Part shown: one piece after another, positions 5,340 through 11,268 of the stretch
How the letters are laid out: each line of letters starts with the position of its first letter
Position numbering within the stretch: the stretch's first letter is position 1
From: Patescibacteria group bacterium
GTDB lineage: Bacteria; Patescibacteriota; SOKK01
Length of the DNA: 11,268 nucleotides
Direction: 5' to 3'
Assembly (NCBI GenBank): GCA_004374725.1
Contig: SOKK01000087.1
Span: 1 to 11,268 of the forward strand
Notes under the pieces: model-generated
Database searches by the model: none
What the model was told of the DNA's origin: nothing
Seen by the model: only the letters and a program-made list of their open reading frames with translations
Position numbers and translations under genes: made by a program

Positions 5340-5450
5340 ATGGTAGAGATAGAAAGAGAGATAAGGCCAACCATTCACTGCTCAAAGCGTTATGATCCTA
5401 GACGAGACCGCAATGGTCATAATGTGCGAAAGGTAGTCAAGAAGAAATAG
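5340..5450 (+). CDS. Possible 36-residue basic protein
   Basis: ATG to TAG gives a highly charged, Arg/Lys-rich peptide that begins MVEIEREIRPTIHCSKRYDP and ends VRKVVKKK. A purine run (aaggg, 5330-5334) is 5 nt before the ATG. I do not recognise a family. One Cys and two His are present but no CxxC pair, so a zinc ribbon is not supported. The frame lies between a plausible promoter and the better-supported gene at 5494. An overlapping 24-codon frame from TTG 5321 has a similar claim to the same bases. A short RNA leader rather than a protein remains possible. Confidence 0.35.
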   Translation: MVEIEREIRPTIHCSKRYDPRRDRNGHNVRKVVKKK

Positions 5451-5493
5451 CGTTTTCCCTCTTTGACTTTTCTCTGTAAAGGAGGAATTAGCG

Positions 5494-5715
5494 ATGAAGG
5501 GACCTCTGAAATGGCCGTCAATCATTTTCGCGGTGGCCTTACTGGCCTACGTTCTTTTTATGGTGGAGATACCTTTCCCTTGGAACGACGAGGGAGTTCT
5601 TGCTCTTCCTGGTGACCTCTCGTCGCAGCCGGGATATTTTGGTTTCCTCGCCTTCATTGCCTTTGGCGCCATCCTCACCTGGCTCTACCACTTTTTGACC
5701 AGGAACAAGAACTGA
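5494..5715 (+). CDS. Small two-helix membrane protein, 73 aa
   Basis: An ideal ribosome binding site (AAAGGAGGAA, core 5481-5486) is 7 nt from the ATG, and a strong terminator follows the stop, so this is very probably a real gene. Residues about 8-26 form one transmembrane segment and about 48-67 a second. They are joined by a loop rich in Pro, Trp and acidic residues (IPFPWNDEG) and end in a short basic tail (TRNKN). That layout suggests a hairpin with both ends on the cytoplasmic side. I recognise no family. Codon use favours C-ending codons (GCC, CTC, TAC, ATC) much more than the flanking genes, which prefer A/T endings, hinting at a different origin. Confidence 0.75.
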   Translation: MKGPLKWPSIIFAVALLAYVLFMVEIPFPWNDEGVLALPGDLSSQPGYFGFLAFIAFGAILTWLYHFLTRNKN

Positions 5716-5728
5716 CGCCTAGGATTTG

Positions 5729-5756
5729 GGGAGCTTACGAAAAGCTCCCTTTTTTA
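5729..5756 (+). terminator. Intrinsic terminator
   Basis: gggagctt (5729-5736) and aagctccc (5742-5749) pair perfectly over 8 bp with a 5-nt loop, followed by six T (5750-5755). It separates the small-protein unit from the rpsA promoter. Confidence 0.9.
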
Positions 5757-5784
5757 TTTGCCTCGTATCGGAATGGTGCAGAGT

Positions 5785-5813
5785 TTGCCTTTTTTCAATA
5801 ATAGACCTATAAT
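5785..5813 (+). promoter_or_regulatory. Promoter of the rpsA-infB-rbfA operon
   Basis: TTGCCT (5785-5790) and a perfect TATAAT (5808-5813) are exactly 17 nt apart. The predicted start near 5820 gives a leader of about 120 nt before rpsA and coincides with the palindrome at 5820-5837. Confidence 0.7.
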
Positions 5814-5819
5814 AAAAGT

Positions 5820-5837
5820 GCCTACCTGCCGGTAGGC
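5820..5837 (+). repeat. Palindrome at the predicted transcript 5' end
   Basis: gcctacc (5820-5826) and ggtaggc (5831-5837) form a perfect 7-bp stem with loop tgcc. It is closely related to the palindrome at 3292-3313. Located at the predicted +1, it would put a hairpin at the very 5' end of the operon mRNA, which could protect it from decay. Confidence 0.65.
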
Positions 5838-5940
5838 AAGCTTCCCGAAAATAGTTTTTTATAGTAGAATTGAGTGCAACCTATTATTAACCGGCGCTTT
5901 TCCTTGGCGCACAGACAAAAGAAAGGATTTTTTTATTACT

Positions 5941-7179
5941 ATGCCTAAGAAAACCGAAACCCGCCCACGCCAGGTTTCTGGCGGGCAGGCTAAAGCTCAA
6001 AACTCCAAAATGGCTGACCTGGTCGAAGACTATACCAAAGACATCCCCCTTATTAAAGAAAACGAAACAGTTAAAGGAAAAGTAGTTGAGATTCGCGACA
6101 ATCAAGTCCTTTTGGACATTGGAGGAATGACAACCGGTGTAATTTCTGGCCGGGAGCTTAATGATGGTCTTGGAACAACGGATGAATTAAAAGTGGGAGA
6201 TGAAATTACTGCTACTGTGATTGATCTTGAAGATGAGGATGGACAGATGGTACTTTCCTTGCGCCAGGCAGGGCGGGAAAAACTTTGGGAAACTCTCAAG
6301 GAGAGAATGGAAAAGAAAGAAATTTTTGCCTGTAGTGTTGCTGAAGCAAACAAAGGTGGTTTGATGGTTGAAGTTGGAGGAATCAAAGGTTTCTTACCTG
6401 TTTCTCAATTAATTCCTGAACACTACCCACGTGTTGAAGGTGGCAACAAGGAAGAAATTTTAAGTTTGCTTCAGCAGTTTGTTGATAAAAAGATGGATGT
6501 TGTGATTATTAATGTTGATCCTCAAGAGAGAAAATTAATTCTTTCTGAGAAGGAAGCAGTTAAAGACGAACAACAGAAAAAACTCAAGAAATTGAAAGAA
6601 GGCGATGCTGTTGAGGGGGAAGTAAGTGGAGTAGTAGATTTTGGCTTCTTTGTGCGTTTTGATGGTATGGAAGGATTAGTACATATTTCTGAGATTAGCT
6701 GGGATAAAGTGGAACATCCCTCGGACTATGTCAAAATTGGAGACAAGGTGAAGGTTTCAATCTTGGGTATTGAGGATGACCGGGTCTCTTTGAGTATGAA
6801 ACGTCTCACAAAGGATCCATGGGTTGAAGAGGCAAAAAAGTATAAAGTTGGTCAGAGAGTGAAGGGGAAAGTAACAAGAATTACTCCCTTTGGTGCCTTT
6901 GTAAAATTAGATGATAAAGTTGACGGTCTTGTTCATATTTCGGAGTTGTCTTCTAAGAAAGTAGATAACCCGGAGGAAATCTTAAGTGCTGGAAATGAGA
7001 GTGAATTTAAAATTATTTCTCTTGAACCAGAAGAGCATAGATTAGGATTAAGTTTGAAAGCTTTAGAAGAAAAGAGTGATAAAGGAGATGACGGGAAGAA
7101 AGATGAAAAAGATAGAGAAAAGGAAAAAGGTGAAAGTAAAAAGGCAAAAGAAGATGCCCAAAAAAGCAGTAAAAAATAG
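5941..7179 (+). CDS. rpsA: 30S ribosomal protein S1, four S1 domains
   Basis: This 412-residue protein carries four S1 OB-fold RNA-binding domains at about 40-112, 124-204, 220-290 and 305-376. The last two are the most canonical (DFGFFVRFDGMEGLVHISEIS and FGAFVKLDDKVDGLVHISELS). It ends in a charged tail of about 35 Lys/Asp/Glu residues. S1 brings mRNA to the 30S subunit; four domains rather than six is a shorter form seen in many Gram-positive and reduced genomes. A ribosome binding site AAAGGA (5922-5927) lies 13 nt before the ATG, somewhat long. Codons 9-15 (RPRQVSG) are encoded by the hairpin repeat at 5964-5986. A second Met at residue 24 could be the ancestral start but has no ribosome binding site. 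A homologous short S1-domain protein of other function is the alternative. Confidence 0.88.
   Translation: MPKKTETRPRQVSGGQAKAQNSKMADLVEDYTKDIPLIKENETVKGKVVEIRDNQVLLDIGGMTTGVISGRELNDGLGTTDELKVGDEITATVIDLEDEDGQMVLSLRQAGREKLWETLKERMEKKEIFACSVAEANKGGLMVEVGGIKGFLPVSQLIPEHYPRVEGGNKEEILSLLQQFVDKKMDVVIINVDPQERKLILSEKEAVKDEQQKKLKKLKEGDAVEGEVSGVVDFGFFVRFDGMEGLVHISEISWDKVEHPSDYVKIGDKVKVSILGIEDDRVSLSMKRLTKDPWVEEAKKYKVGQRVKGKVTRITPFGAFVKLDDKVDGLVHISELSSKKVDNPEEILSAGNESEFKIISLEPEEHRLGLSLKALEEKSDKGDDGKKDEKDREKEKGESKKAKEDAQKSSKK
5964..5986 (+). repeat. Palindromic repeat inside the rpsA coding region
   Basis: gcc-a-cgccag (5964-5973) pairs with ctggcgggc (5978-5986) around the loop gttt, a 9-bp stem with one bulged base. 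It is in frame and adds a few residues to the unstructured N-terminus of S1. The mRNA would carry this hairpin about 20 nt downstream of the start codon. Confidence 0.6.
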
Positions 7180-7948
7180 TGGTTCAGAATTAAAAGACTT
7201 TACAGTAGAGCTGGCAAAGAAAGCTGGTAAGATTTTGATGGATGATTTTGGGAAAGCTCACAAAGCTCAAGAGAAAGGGCGTTTTGGCTATGTCACTGAT
7301 ACTGATCTTAAAGCGGAGAAGCTGATTTTGGGAGAAATTAAGAAGAAGTATCCTGAACATGATTATCTCTCAGAGGAAGCGGGAGGTAACCCCAGGCATT
7401 CTCGCCTACGTTGGATTATTGATCCTTTAGATGGAACTAATAATCACTTCTTTGGTTTTCCTGCTTTTGCAGTTTCAATTGCTCTTGAGAAAGATCATCA
7501 AATTCAACTGGGGGTGATTTATCTTCCTTATTGCAATTGGATGTTTGTTGCTGAGAGAGGAAAGGGAGCATTTCTGAATGATAAACCGATTAAAGTCTCT
7601 GATGTCGAAATGGGAAGATTACCTTTTTTGTGTGATACCCGTCTGAAGTGGGCGAAGAAAAAGCGCCTGGGAGATCTTGATCGTTTGATAGATCATACTT
7701 TGAATGTTCGAATGTTTGGCTCCACTACTCAAAATCTTTGTTTCTTGGCGTCGGGAAGTGCGGGAGTATTTATCGAACGAGCAACAAAGCCTTGGGATAT
7801 TGCAGCAGGTTGTTTAATCATTGAAGAAGCTGGGGGGCTGGTAACTGATTTTGAAGGGAGGCCCTGGAGTGTTTATATGAAAAATCTTGTTGCTTCTAAT
7901 AGTAAAGTCCATAAAATTGTTTTAGACTTGCTAAGAAACGGAACGTAG
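7154..7948 (+). CDS. Inositol monophosphatase-family phosphatase
   Basis: A 264-residue Mg2+-dependent, Li+-sensitive-type sugar/nucleotide phosphatase (IMPase/CysQ/FBPase superfamily). The three metal-binding signatures are present: EEAGG at residues 74-78, WIIDPLDGTNN at 87-97 (Asp90, Asp93) and KPWDIAAG around Trp214-Asp215. The specific substrate (inositol phosphate, PAP or a sugar bisphosphate) cannot be told from sequence. The frame is open back to 7076 within the rpsA tail. ATG 7154 is chosen because the family's N-terminal helix (ELKDFTVELAKKAG) follows it directly and the earlier stretch is the Lys-rich out-of-frame reading of the S1 tail. This leaves a 26-nt overlap with rpsA and implies translational coupling. 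Confidence 0.85.
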   Translation: MPKKAVKNSGSELKDFTVELAKKAGKILMDDFGKAHKAQEKGRFGYVTDTDLKAEKLILGEIKKKYPEHDYLSEEAGGNPRHSRLRWIIDPLDGTNNHFFGFPAFAVSIALEKDHQIQLGVIYLPYCNWMFVAERGKGAFLNDKPIKVSDVEMGRLPFLCDTRLKWAKKKRLGDLDRLIDHTLNVRMFGSTTQNLCFLASGSAGVFIERATKPWDIAAGCLIIEEAGGLVTDFEGRPWSVYMKNLVASNSKVHKIVLDLLRNGT

Positions 7949-8002
7949 AACGTAGAACGTAGAAAAAATATTTCTGCATTCTGCGTTCTGAGTTCTGAAT
8001 TC
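7941..8002. repeat. Heptad-periodic inverted repeat, copy B
   Basis: The left arm is GAACGTA three times plus GAA (7941-7964). The right arm is TTCTGCA, TTCTGCG, TTCTGAG, TTCTGAA, TTC (7972-8002). Units CGTAGAA and CGCAGAA pair with a G-T wobble. The phosphatase stop TAG (7946-7948) lies inside the first copies, and the infB ATG starts 5 nt after the right arm. There is no T-run, and the operon evidently continues, so it is not an obvious terminator. Confidence 0.8.
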
Positions 8003-8007
8003 ACCCT

Positions 8008-9981
8008 ATGGCTATTAAACTCAAGGCTGCGGCCGAAAAATTTGGTTTTTCTGAGAGGGAGTTCCGTTCAAAATTACGTGGACTTGGTTTTAAGATTGAT
8101 CGAAAAGAAACCAAAATTGATGAAGGAATTGTCACGCAATTTGAGAGACGATTAAAGAATGAGGAAGAAAAAAAAGTTGAAAGCAAGGAATCAGGGGAAA
8201 TAAAGACGATTGAAATTCCAAAAGTAATTGCGGTAAAAGGCTTGGCGGAGAAAATGGAATTACCTGTTGCAAAAGTGATCAAGGAATTAATGAAGAATGG
8301 AATGATGGTCACAATTAATGAGAATATTGATTTTGAGACAGCTGCTATTATCAGTGAAGATCTTGGTTTTAAGGTTAAAGAAGAAAAAGCTGATCTCTTA
8401 AAAGCTGCGAAAGCTGGCCAGCACGTTGAAGTTGATGATCTTTTAAAAGAGGATGATAAGAAAAAGTTAAAAAGGCGCCCGCCAGTTGTAGTAATGATTG
8501 GGCATGTTGATCATGGCAAGACCACGCTCTTGGATGCAATTCGCAAAGCAAATGTTGTTAAAGGAGAAGCGGGGGGAATTACCCAACATATTAACACTTA
8601 TCAAGTTAAGAAAAAAGGCAAGTTGATCACTTTTATTGATACTCCGGGGCACGAGGCTTTTAAAAGGATGCGTGCTCAAGGAACAAAGATTACTGATATT
8701 GCAGTCTTAGTCGTGGCTGCGGATGAAGGTGTGAAGCCTCAGACAATTGAGGCAATTAAACATGCCAAGGATGTGAAAGTGCCAATCATTGTTGCAATCA
8801 CGAAAGTTGATAAACCAAATGCAAATGTTGATAAGGTAAAAAAAGAGTTGGGTGATTATGAAATTTTATCAGATGAGTGGGGAGGGAAAGATGTTTTTAT
8901 CCCTGTTTCCGGAATGACCAAAGAAGGACTTGATGATTTGTTAGATATGATTTTGTTAGTTTCAGATATGGAAGAGTTTAAGGCGAATCCCAAGCGCGAA
9001 GCAGTGGGAACAGTTGTCGAATCTAATCTTGATAAAAGCAGAGGCCCGATAGCGACAGTTTTAGTTCAGACAGGAACCTTGAGACAAGGTGATTACGTAG
9101 TTGCTGGAGAGGCGCGGGGGAAAGTGAGATTTATGGAGAATTATCAGAATAGGTCTCTTAAAGAGGCATTGCCTTCTATGCCGGTTTTAGTCGGGGGTTT
9201 TAAGGAGGTTCCGATTGTGGGTAGTGTTTTGCAGGCGGTTGAGTCAGATCAAAAAGCCCGCCAAATTGTGAGTAGTTTACACCATAAACAGATAGTGAAC
9301 AGACTTAAAGCTGTGAAGGATATTAGTTTAGATGAGTTAACTTCTCGGATCAAAGAGAGCCGCATCAAAAAACTGCGAATCGTATTAAAGGTAGACGTAA
9401 AAGGATCTTTAGAAGCAATTAAAGAATGTCTTAAGGCGATTGGAAATGATGAAGTAGCAATTAACTTAGTGCGTACAGGAATTGGTGCTATCAGTGAAAC
9501 AGACATTGATACTGCAGCTGCCGCAGATGAAATCGTGATCGGTTTTAATGTTAACGTTGATCCTATTGCGAAAAAATTAGCAAAAGATGGAAAGATTAAA
9601 ATTTTTCAATTTGAAGTTATCTATGAACTTATTGAAAAAGCTAAGGAGCTTTTAGGTGAATTACTCGAGCCAGAAATTATTGAAAATATTTTGGGAAGGA
9701 TTAAGATTTTGAAGGTTTTCAAAACTGGCAAGAAAGATATGATTATTGGGGGTAAGGTTACAAAAGGCAAGATTCAACCTAATCATTTAGTAAGAATTTT
9801 AAGAAAAGGGAAGAAAATTGCTGAAGGTGAAATTGATTCCCTTCAGCAGGAGAAAAAAACTGTCTCAGAATCTAAGAAAGGTTCAGAGTGTGGGGTGCAT
9901 TATAAAGGAGAGCCGGTGGTTAAAGAGGGAGATATTGTGGAAGTGTTTAGCCGAACGGAGAAGAAGAGAAGCCTTAAATAA
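8008..9981 (+). CDS. infB: Translation initiation factor IF-2
   Basis: A 657-residue GTPase that delivers fMet-tRNA to the 30S subunit and promotes subunit joining. A short N-terminal region (about 1-130) includes an IF2_N-like segment (VIAVKGLAEKMELPVAKVIKEL) but lacks the long charged linker of many bacterial IF-2s. G motifs: G1 GHVDHGKTT at 165-173, G2 GITQH at 190-194, G3 DTPGHE at 211-216, and G4 TKVD at 265-268. Thr replaces the usual Asn in the G4 NKxD motif. Domains II, III (C1) and C2 follow; the C-terminal fMet-tRNA-binding region includes VTKGKIQPNHLVRILRKGK. There is no Shine-Dalgarno before the ATG because the heptad repeat fills the upstream spacer. Translation may be coupled or depend on weak structure at the start. 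Confidence 0.95.
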   Translation: MAIKLKAAAEKFGFSEREFRSKLRGLGFKIDRKETKIDEGIVTQFERRLKNEEEKKVESKESGEIKTIEIPKVIAVKGLAEKMELPVAKVIKELMKNGMMVTINENIDFETAAIISEDLGFKVKEEKADLLKAAKAGQHVEVDDLLKEDDKKKLKRRPPVVVMIGHVDHGKTTLLDAIRKANVVKGEAGGITQHINTYQVKKKGKLITFIDTPGHEAFKRMRAQGTKITDIAVLVVAADEGVKPQTIEAIKHAKDVKVPIIVAITKVDKPNANVDKVKKELGDYEILSDEWGGKDVFIPVSGMTKEGLDDLLDMILLVSDMEEFKANPKREAVGTVVESNLDKSRGPIATVLVQTGTLRQGDYVVAGEARGKVRFMENYQNRSLKEALPSMPVLVGGFKEVPIVGSVLQAVESDQKARQIVSSLHHKQIVNRLKAVKDISLDELTSRIKESRIKKLRIVLKVDVKGSLEAIKECLKAIGNDEVAINLVRTGIGAISETDIDTAAAADEIVIGFNVNVDPIAKKLAKDGKIKIFQFEVIYELIEKAKELLGELLEPEIIENILGRIKILKVFKTGKKDMIIGGKVTKGKIQPNHLVRILRKGKKIAEGEIDSLQQEKKTVSESKKGSECGVHYKGEPVVKEGDIVEVFSRTEKKRSLK

Positions 9982-10059
9982 ATGGAGTATGCGGGATGGG
10001 GTATGAGGAATGTTAATTTCACATGCCCTATTCCTCATATTGCATACCTCATATTATAT
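9982..10059. repeat. Heptad-periodic inverted repeat, copy C
   Basis: The left arm is ATGGAGT, ATGCGGG, ATGGGGT, ATGAGGA, ATGTTAA (9982-10016). The right arm, read as its complement, is ATGAGGT, ATGCAAT, ATGAGGA, ATAGGGC (10052-10025). ATGAGGA (10003-10009) pairs perfectly with TCCTCAT (10032-10038), and neighbouring units pair with wobbles and mismatches. The element begins directly after the infB TAA and ends 2 nt before the rbfA ATG. Confidence 0.75.
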
Positions 10060-10061
10060 TT

Positions 10062-10436
10062 ATGTCTTTACGTAGAATTCTCAAAGTCAACAAATTAATT
10101 AAGCAAGAAGTCGGCAAAATCTTGCAGGATGAAATTGATGATCCCAGGTTTGGATTTGTGACGATTATAAAAGTAGATACTTCTCCTAATTTGGAACATG
10201 CTAAAGTTTTTCTTAGCTTTATTGGTGGAGAGGAAAAGGAGAGGGAGATTAAAGACATTATTTTAGAACATAGACCAGAGATTCAAAGACGCCTAAATCG
10301 TACTTTGGAGATGAAAAATGTCCCACTTTTAGATTTTGGTTTTGATTATTCTGTACGCCATGCTGATCACATTGAGCGTTTAATTAAACAAGTTAAGGAT
10401 GAAAAAAATCCCACCCGAAAAATTAAATCAAATTAA
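10062..10436 (+). CDS. rbfA: Ribosome-binding factor A
   Basis: A 124-residue KH-type protein that binds the 30S subunit and helps mature the 5' region of 16S rRNA. Family features in order: the N-terminal helix KVNKLIKQEVGKIL, then DEIDDPRFGFVTIIKVDTSPNLEHAKVFLSF, and the C-terminal RTLEMKNVPLLDFGFD-like strand and RHADHIERLI helix. The open frame reaches back to 10023, but the extension is the repeat. Start ATG 10062 matches the family's beginning. No clear ribosome binding site precedes it. Directly downstream of infB, it is in its classical position. Confidence 0.93.
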   Translation: MSLRRILKVNKLIKQEVGKILQDEIDDPRFGFVTIIKVDTSPNLEHAKVFLSFIGGEEKEREIKDIILEHRPEIQRRLNRTLEMKNVPLLDFGFDYSVRHADHIERLIKQVKDEKNPTRKIKSN

Positions 10437-11268
10437 GAAGTTGATCACAGAGAGTGAGCAGATTTTGCTCATCTCGCACAGGAAACCAGATGGTGATACT
10501 TTGGGTGCAATGTTGGCTTTATTTTTAGCACTGAAATTTCAGTTAGGCAAGGAAGTATTTCTTTTATGTGCCGATGAAGTACCGGAGCATTTTCGTTTTC
10601 TGCCAAACTTTTTTGAAATAAAACAAGAAATTGATCCGGAAAAGAAAGGAATAGATCTTGTTATCACTGTTGATGTTGCTGTGAAGGCACTTTTGGGTCT
10701 TGATGATTTATTACTCTCAATTTTCAGTCATGAAAGAAAAACAATAAATATTGATCACCATCATGATAATTCCTCGTATGCAGACCTGAATTTGGTCTTA
10801 GAGAGCTCTTCTACTTCAGAGATCATTTTTCATTTAATAAGTGGATTAGGTTTAAAAGTTGATTCTAAAATCGCAACTTGCTTATTAACAGGAATTTATA
10901 CTGACACAGGGAGCTTCCAAAATGATAATACAACACCAGAGACGTTTAGGATTGCTTCACAGTTGATTCTTAAAGGAGCACGCCTAGGATTAATTAATCG
11001 CAATGTTTTTCGTAATAAGCCAATCTCTCGCTTGCGCTTGTGGGGAAGAGCACTCTCACATGTTCAACGTGATCAGAAACGAGGAGTGAATGTTTCGGTA
11101 ATTACTCAAAAAGATCTTGAGGAATGTGGTGCTACCCTTGAGGACTTGGAAGGAGTGGTAAATATGATCAATGCTATTCCGGATACTAGAGCGACGATTC
11201 TTCTGTCAGAGCAAGAGAAGAATGAGATTAAGGAGAGGTTGATTTCAACGTATACGGCGCTTGGGATG
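10399..11268 (+). CDS. nrnA: DHH/DHHA1 phosphoesterase, NrnA-like (3' truncated)
   Basis: The frame is open from ATG 10399 to the window end, 290 codons, with the C-terminus missing. It starts 38 nt inside rbfA, which suggests translational coupling. NrnA-type enzymes degrade 2-5 nt RNA (nanoRNA) and dephosphorylate pAp; other DHH enzymes act on c-di-AMP-derived pApA. Motifs: HRKPDGDTLGA at about 27-37 (Asp31, Asp33), Asp92 in VITVDV, the DHH signature IDHHHDN at 118-124, and YTDTGSF with Asp169. The DHHA1 nucleotide-binding domain begins around residue 230 and lacks its last part. The rbfA-nrnA arrangement is common in bacteria. Which nucleotide it prefers is not decidable here. Confidence 0.88.
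   Translation, partial: MKKIPPEKLNQIKKLITESEQILLISHRKPDGDTLGAMLALFLALKFQLGKEVFLLCADEVPEHFRFLPNFFEIKQEIDPEKKGIDLVITVDVAVKALLGLDDLLLSIFSHERKTINIDHHHDNSSYADLNLVLESSSTSEIIFHLISGLGLKVDSKIATCLLTGIYTDTGSFQNDNTTPETFRIASQLILKGARLGLINRNVFRNKPISRLRLWGRALSHVQRDQKRGVNVSVITQKDLEECGATLEDLEGVVNMINAIPDTRATILLSEQEKNEIKERLISTYTALGM

Noticed and set aside
7076..7153. N-terminal extension of the phosphatase from ATG 7076
   Set aside because: It is the shifted reading of the Lys/Glu-rich S1 tail; the family domain starts right after ATG 7154.

Overview
The window looks like part of a small, compact bacterial genome, most likely from the Candidate Phyla Radiation (Patescibacteria). This is an inference from three things: a four-domain S1 protein followed by infB, rbfA and an NrnA-type gene; very tight gene spacing; and palindromic intergenic repeats that are common in such genomes. 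Omnitrophota-like or other uncultured lineages are not excluded. The standard stop codons are used (TGA ends the antiporter and infB-region genes contain no internal TGA), so there is no sign of recoding.

Layout. (1) Positions 1-960 hold no convincing protein gene but many inverted repeats, a near-consensus leftward promoter (907-935) and a weaker rightward one (471-498); one or more unidentified structured RNAs are the best guess. (2) 1002-2687, plus strand: a CPA2-type cation:proton antiporter fused to a TrkA-N (RCK) domain. (3) 5218-2737, minus strand: a complete three-gene AmmeMemoRadiSam locus (radical SAM enzyme amrS, Memo-like amrB, AMMECR1-like amrA). Its two gene gaps are filled almost exactly by two copies of a ~120 bp imperfect palindromic repeat, and one copy has rewritten the end of amrB. 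(4) 5243-5756, plus strand: a small transcription unit with a possible 36-residue basic protein and a well-supported 73-residue two-helix membrane protein, closed by a clear intrinsic terminator. (5) 5785 to the window end, plus strand: a promoter and then rpsA, an inositol-monophosphatase-family gene, infB, rbfA and an NrnA-like DHH phosphoesterase that runs off the end. This is a translation-initiation/RNA-turnover operon in which nusA, the usual upstream partner of infB, is absent.

How it works together. The right half couples mRNA binding (S1), fMet-tRNA recruitment (IF-2), 30S maturation (RbfA) and nanoRNA degradation (NrnA). The left half is membrane ion homeostasis plus the widespread but functionally unresolved AmmeMemoRadiSam trio.

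Most unusual signal. Three separate spacers (2684-2737, 7941-8002, 9982-10059) contain inverted repeats whose arms are tandem arrays of a 7-nt unit. The units differ in sequence between sites, but the period and the placement are the same: each begins at or inside the stop codon of the upstream gene. I know of no named element with this architecture. Second is the orphan 1-960 region.
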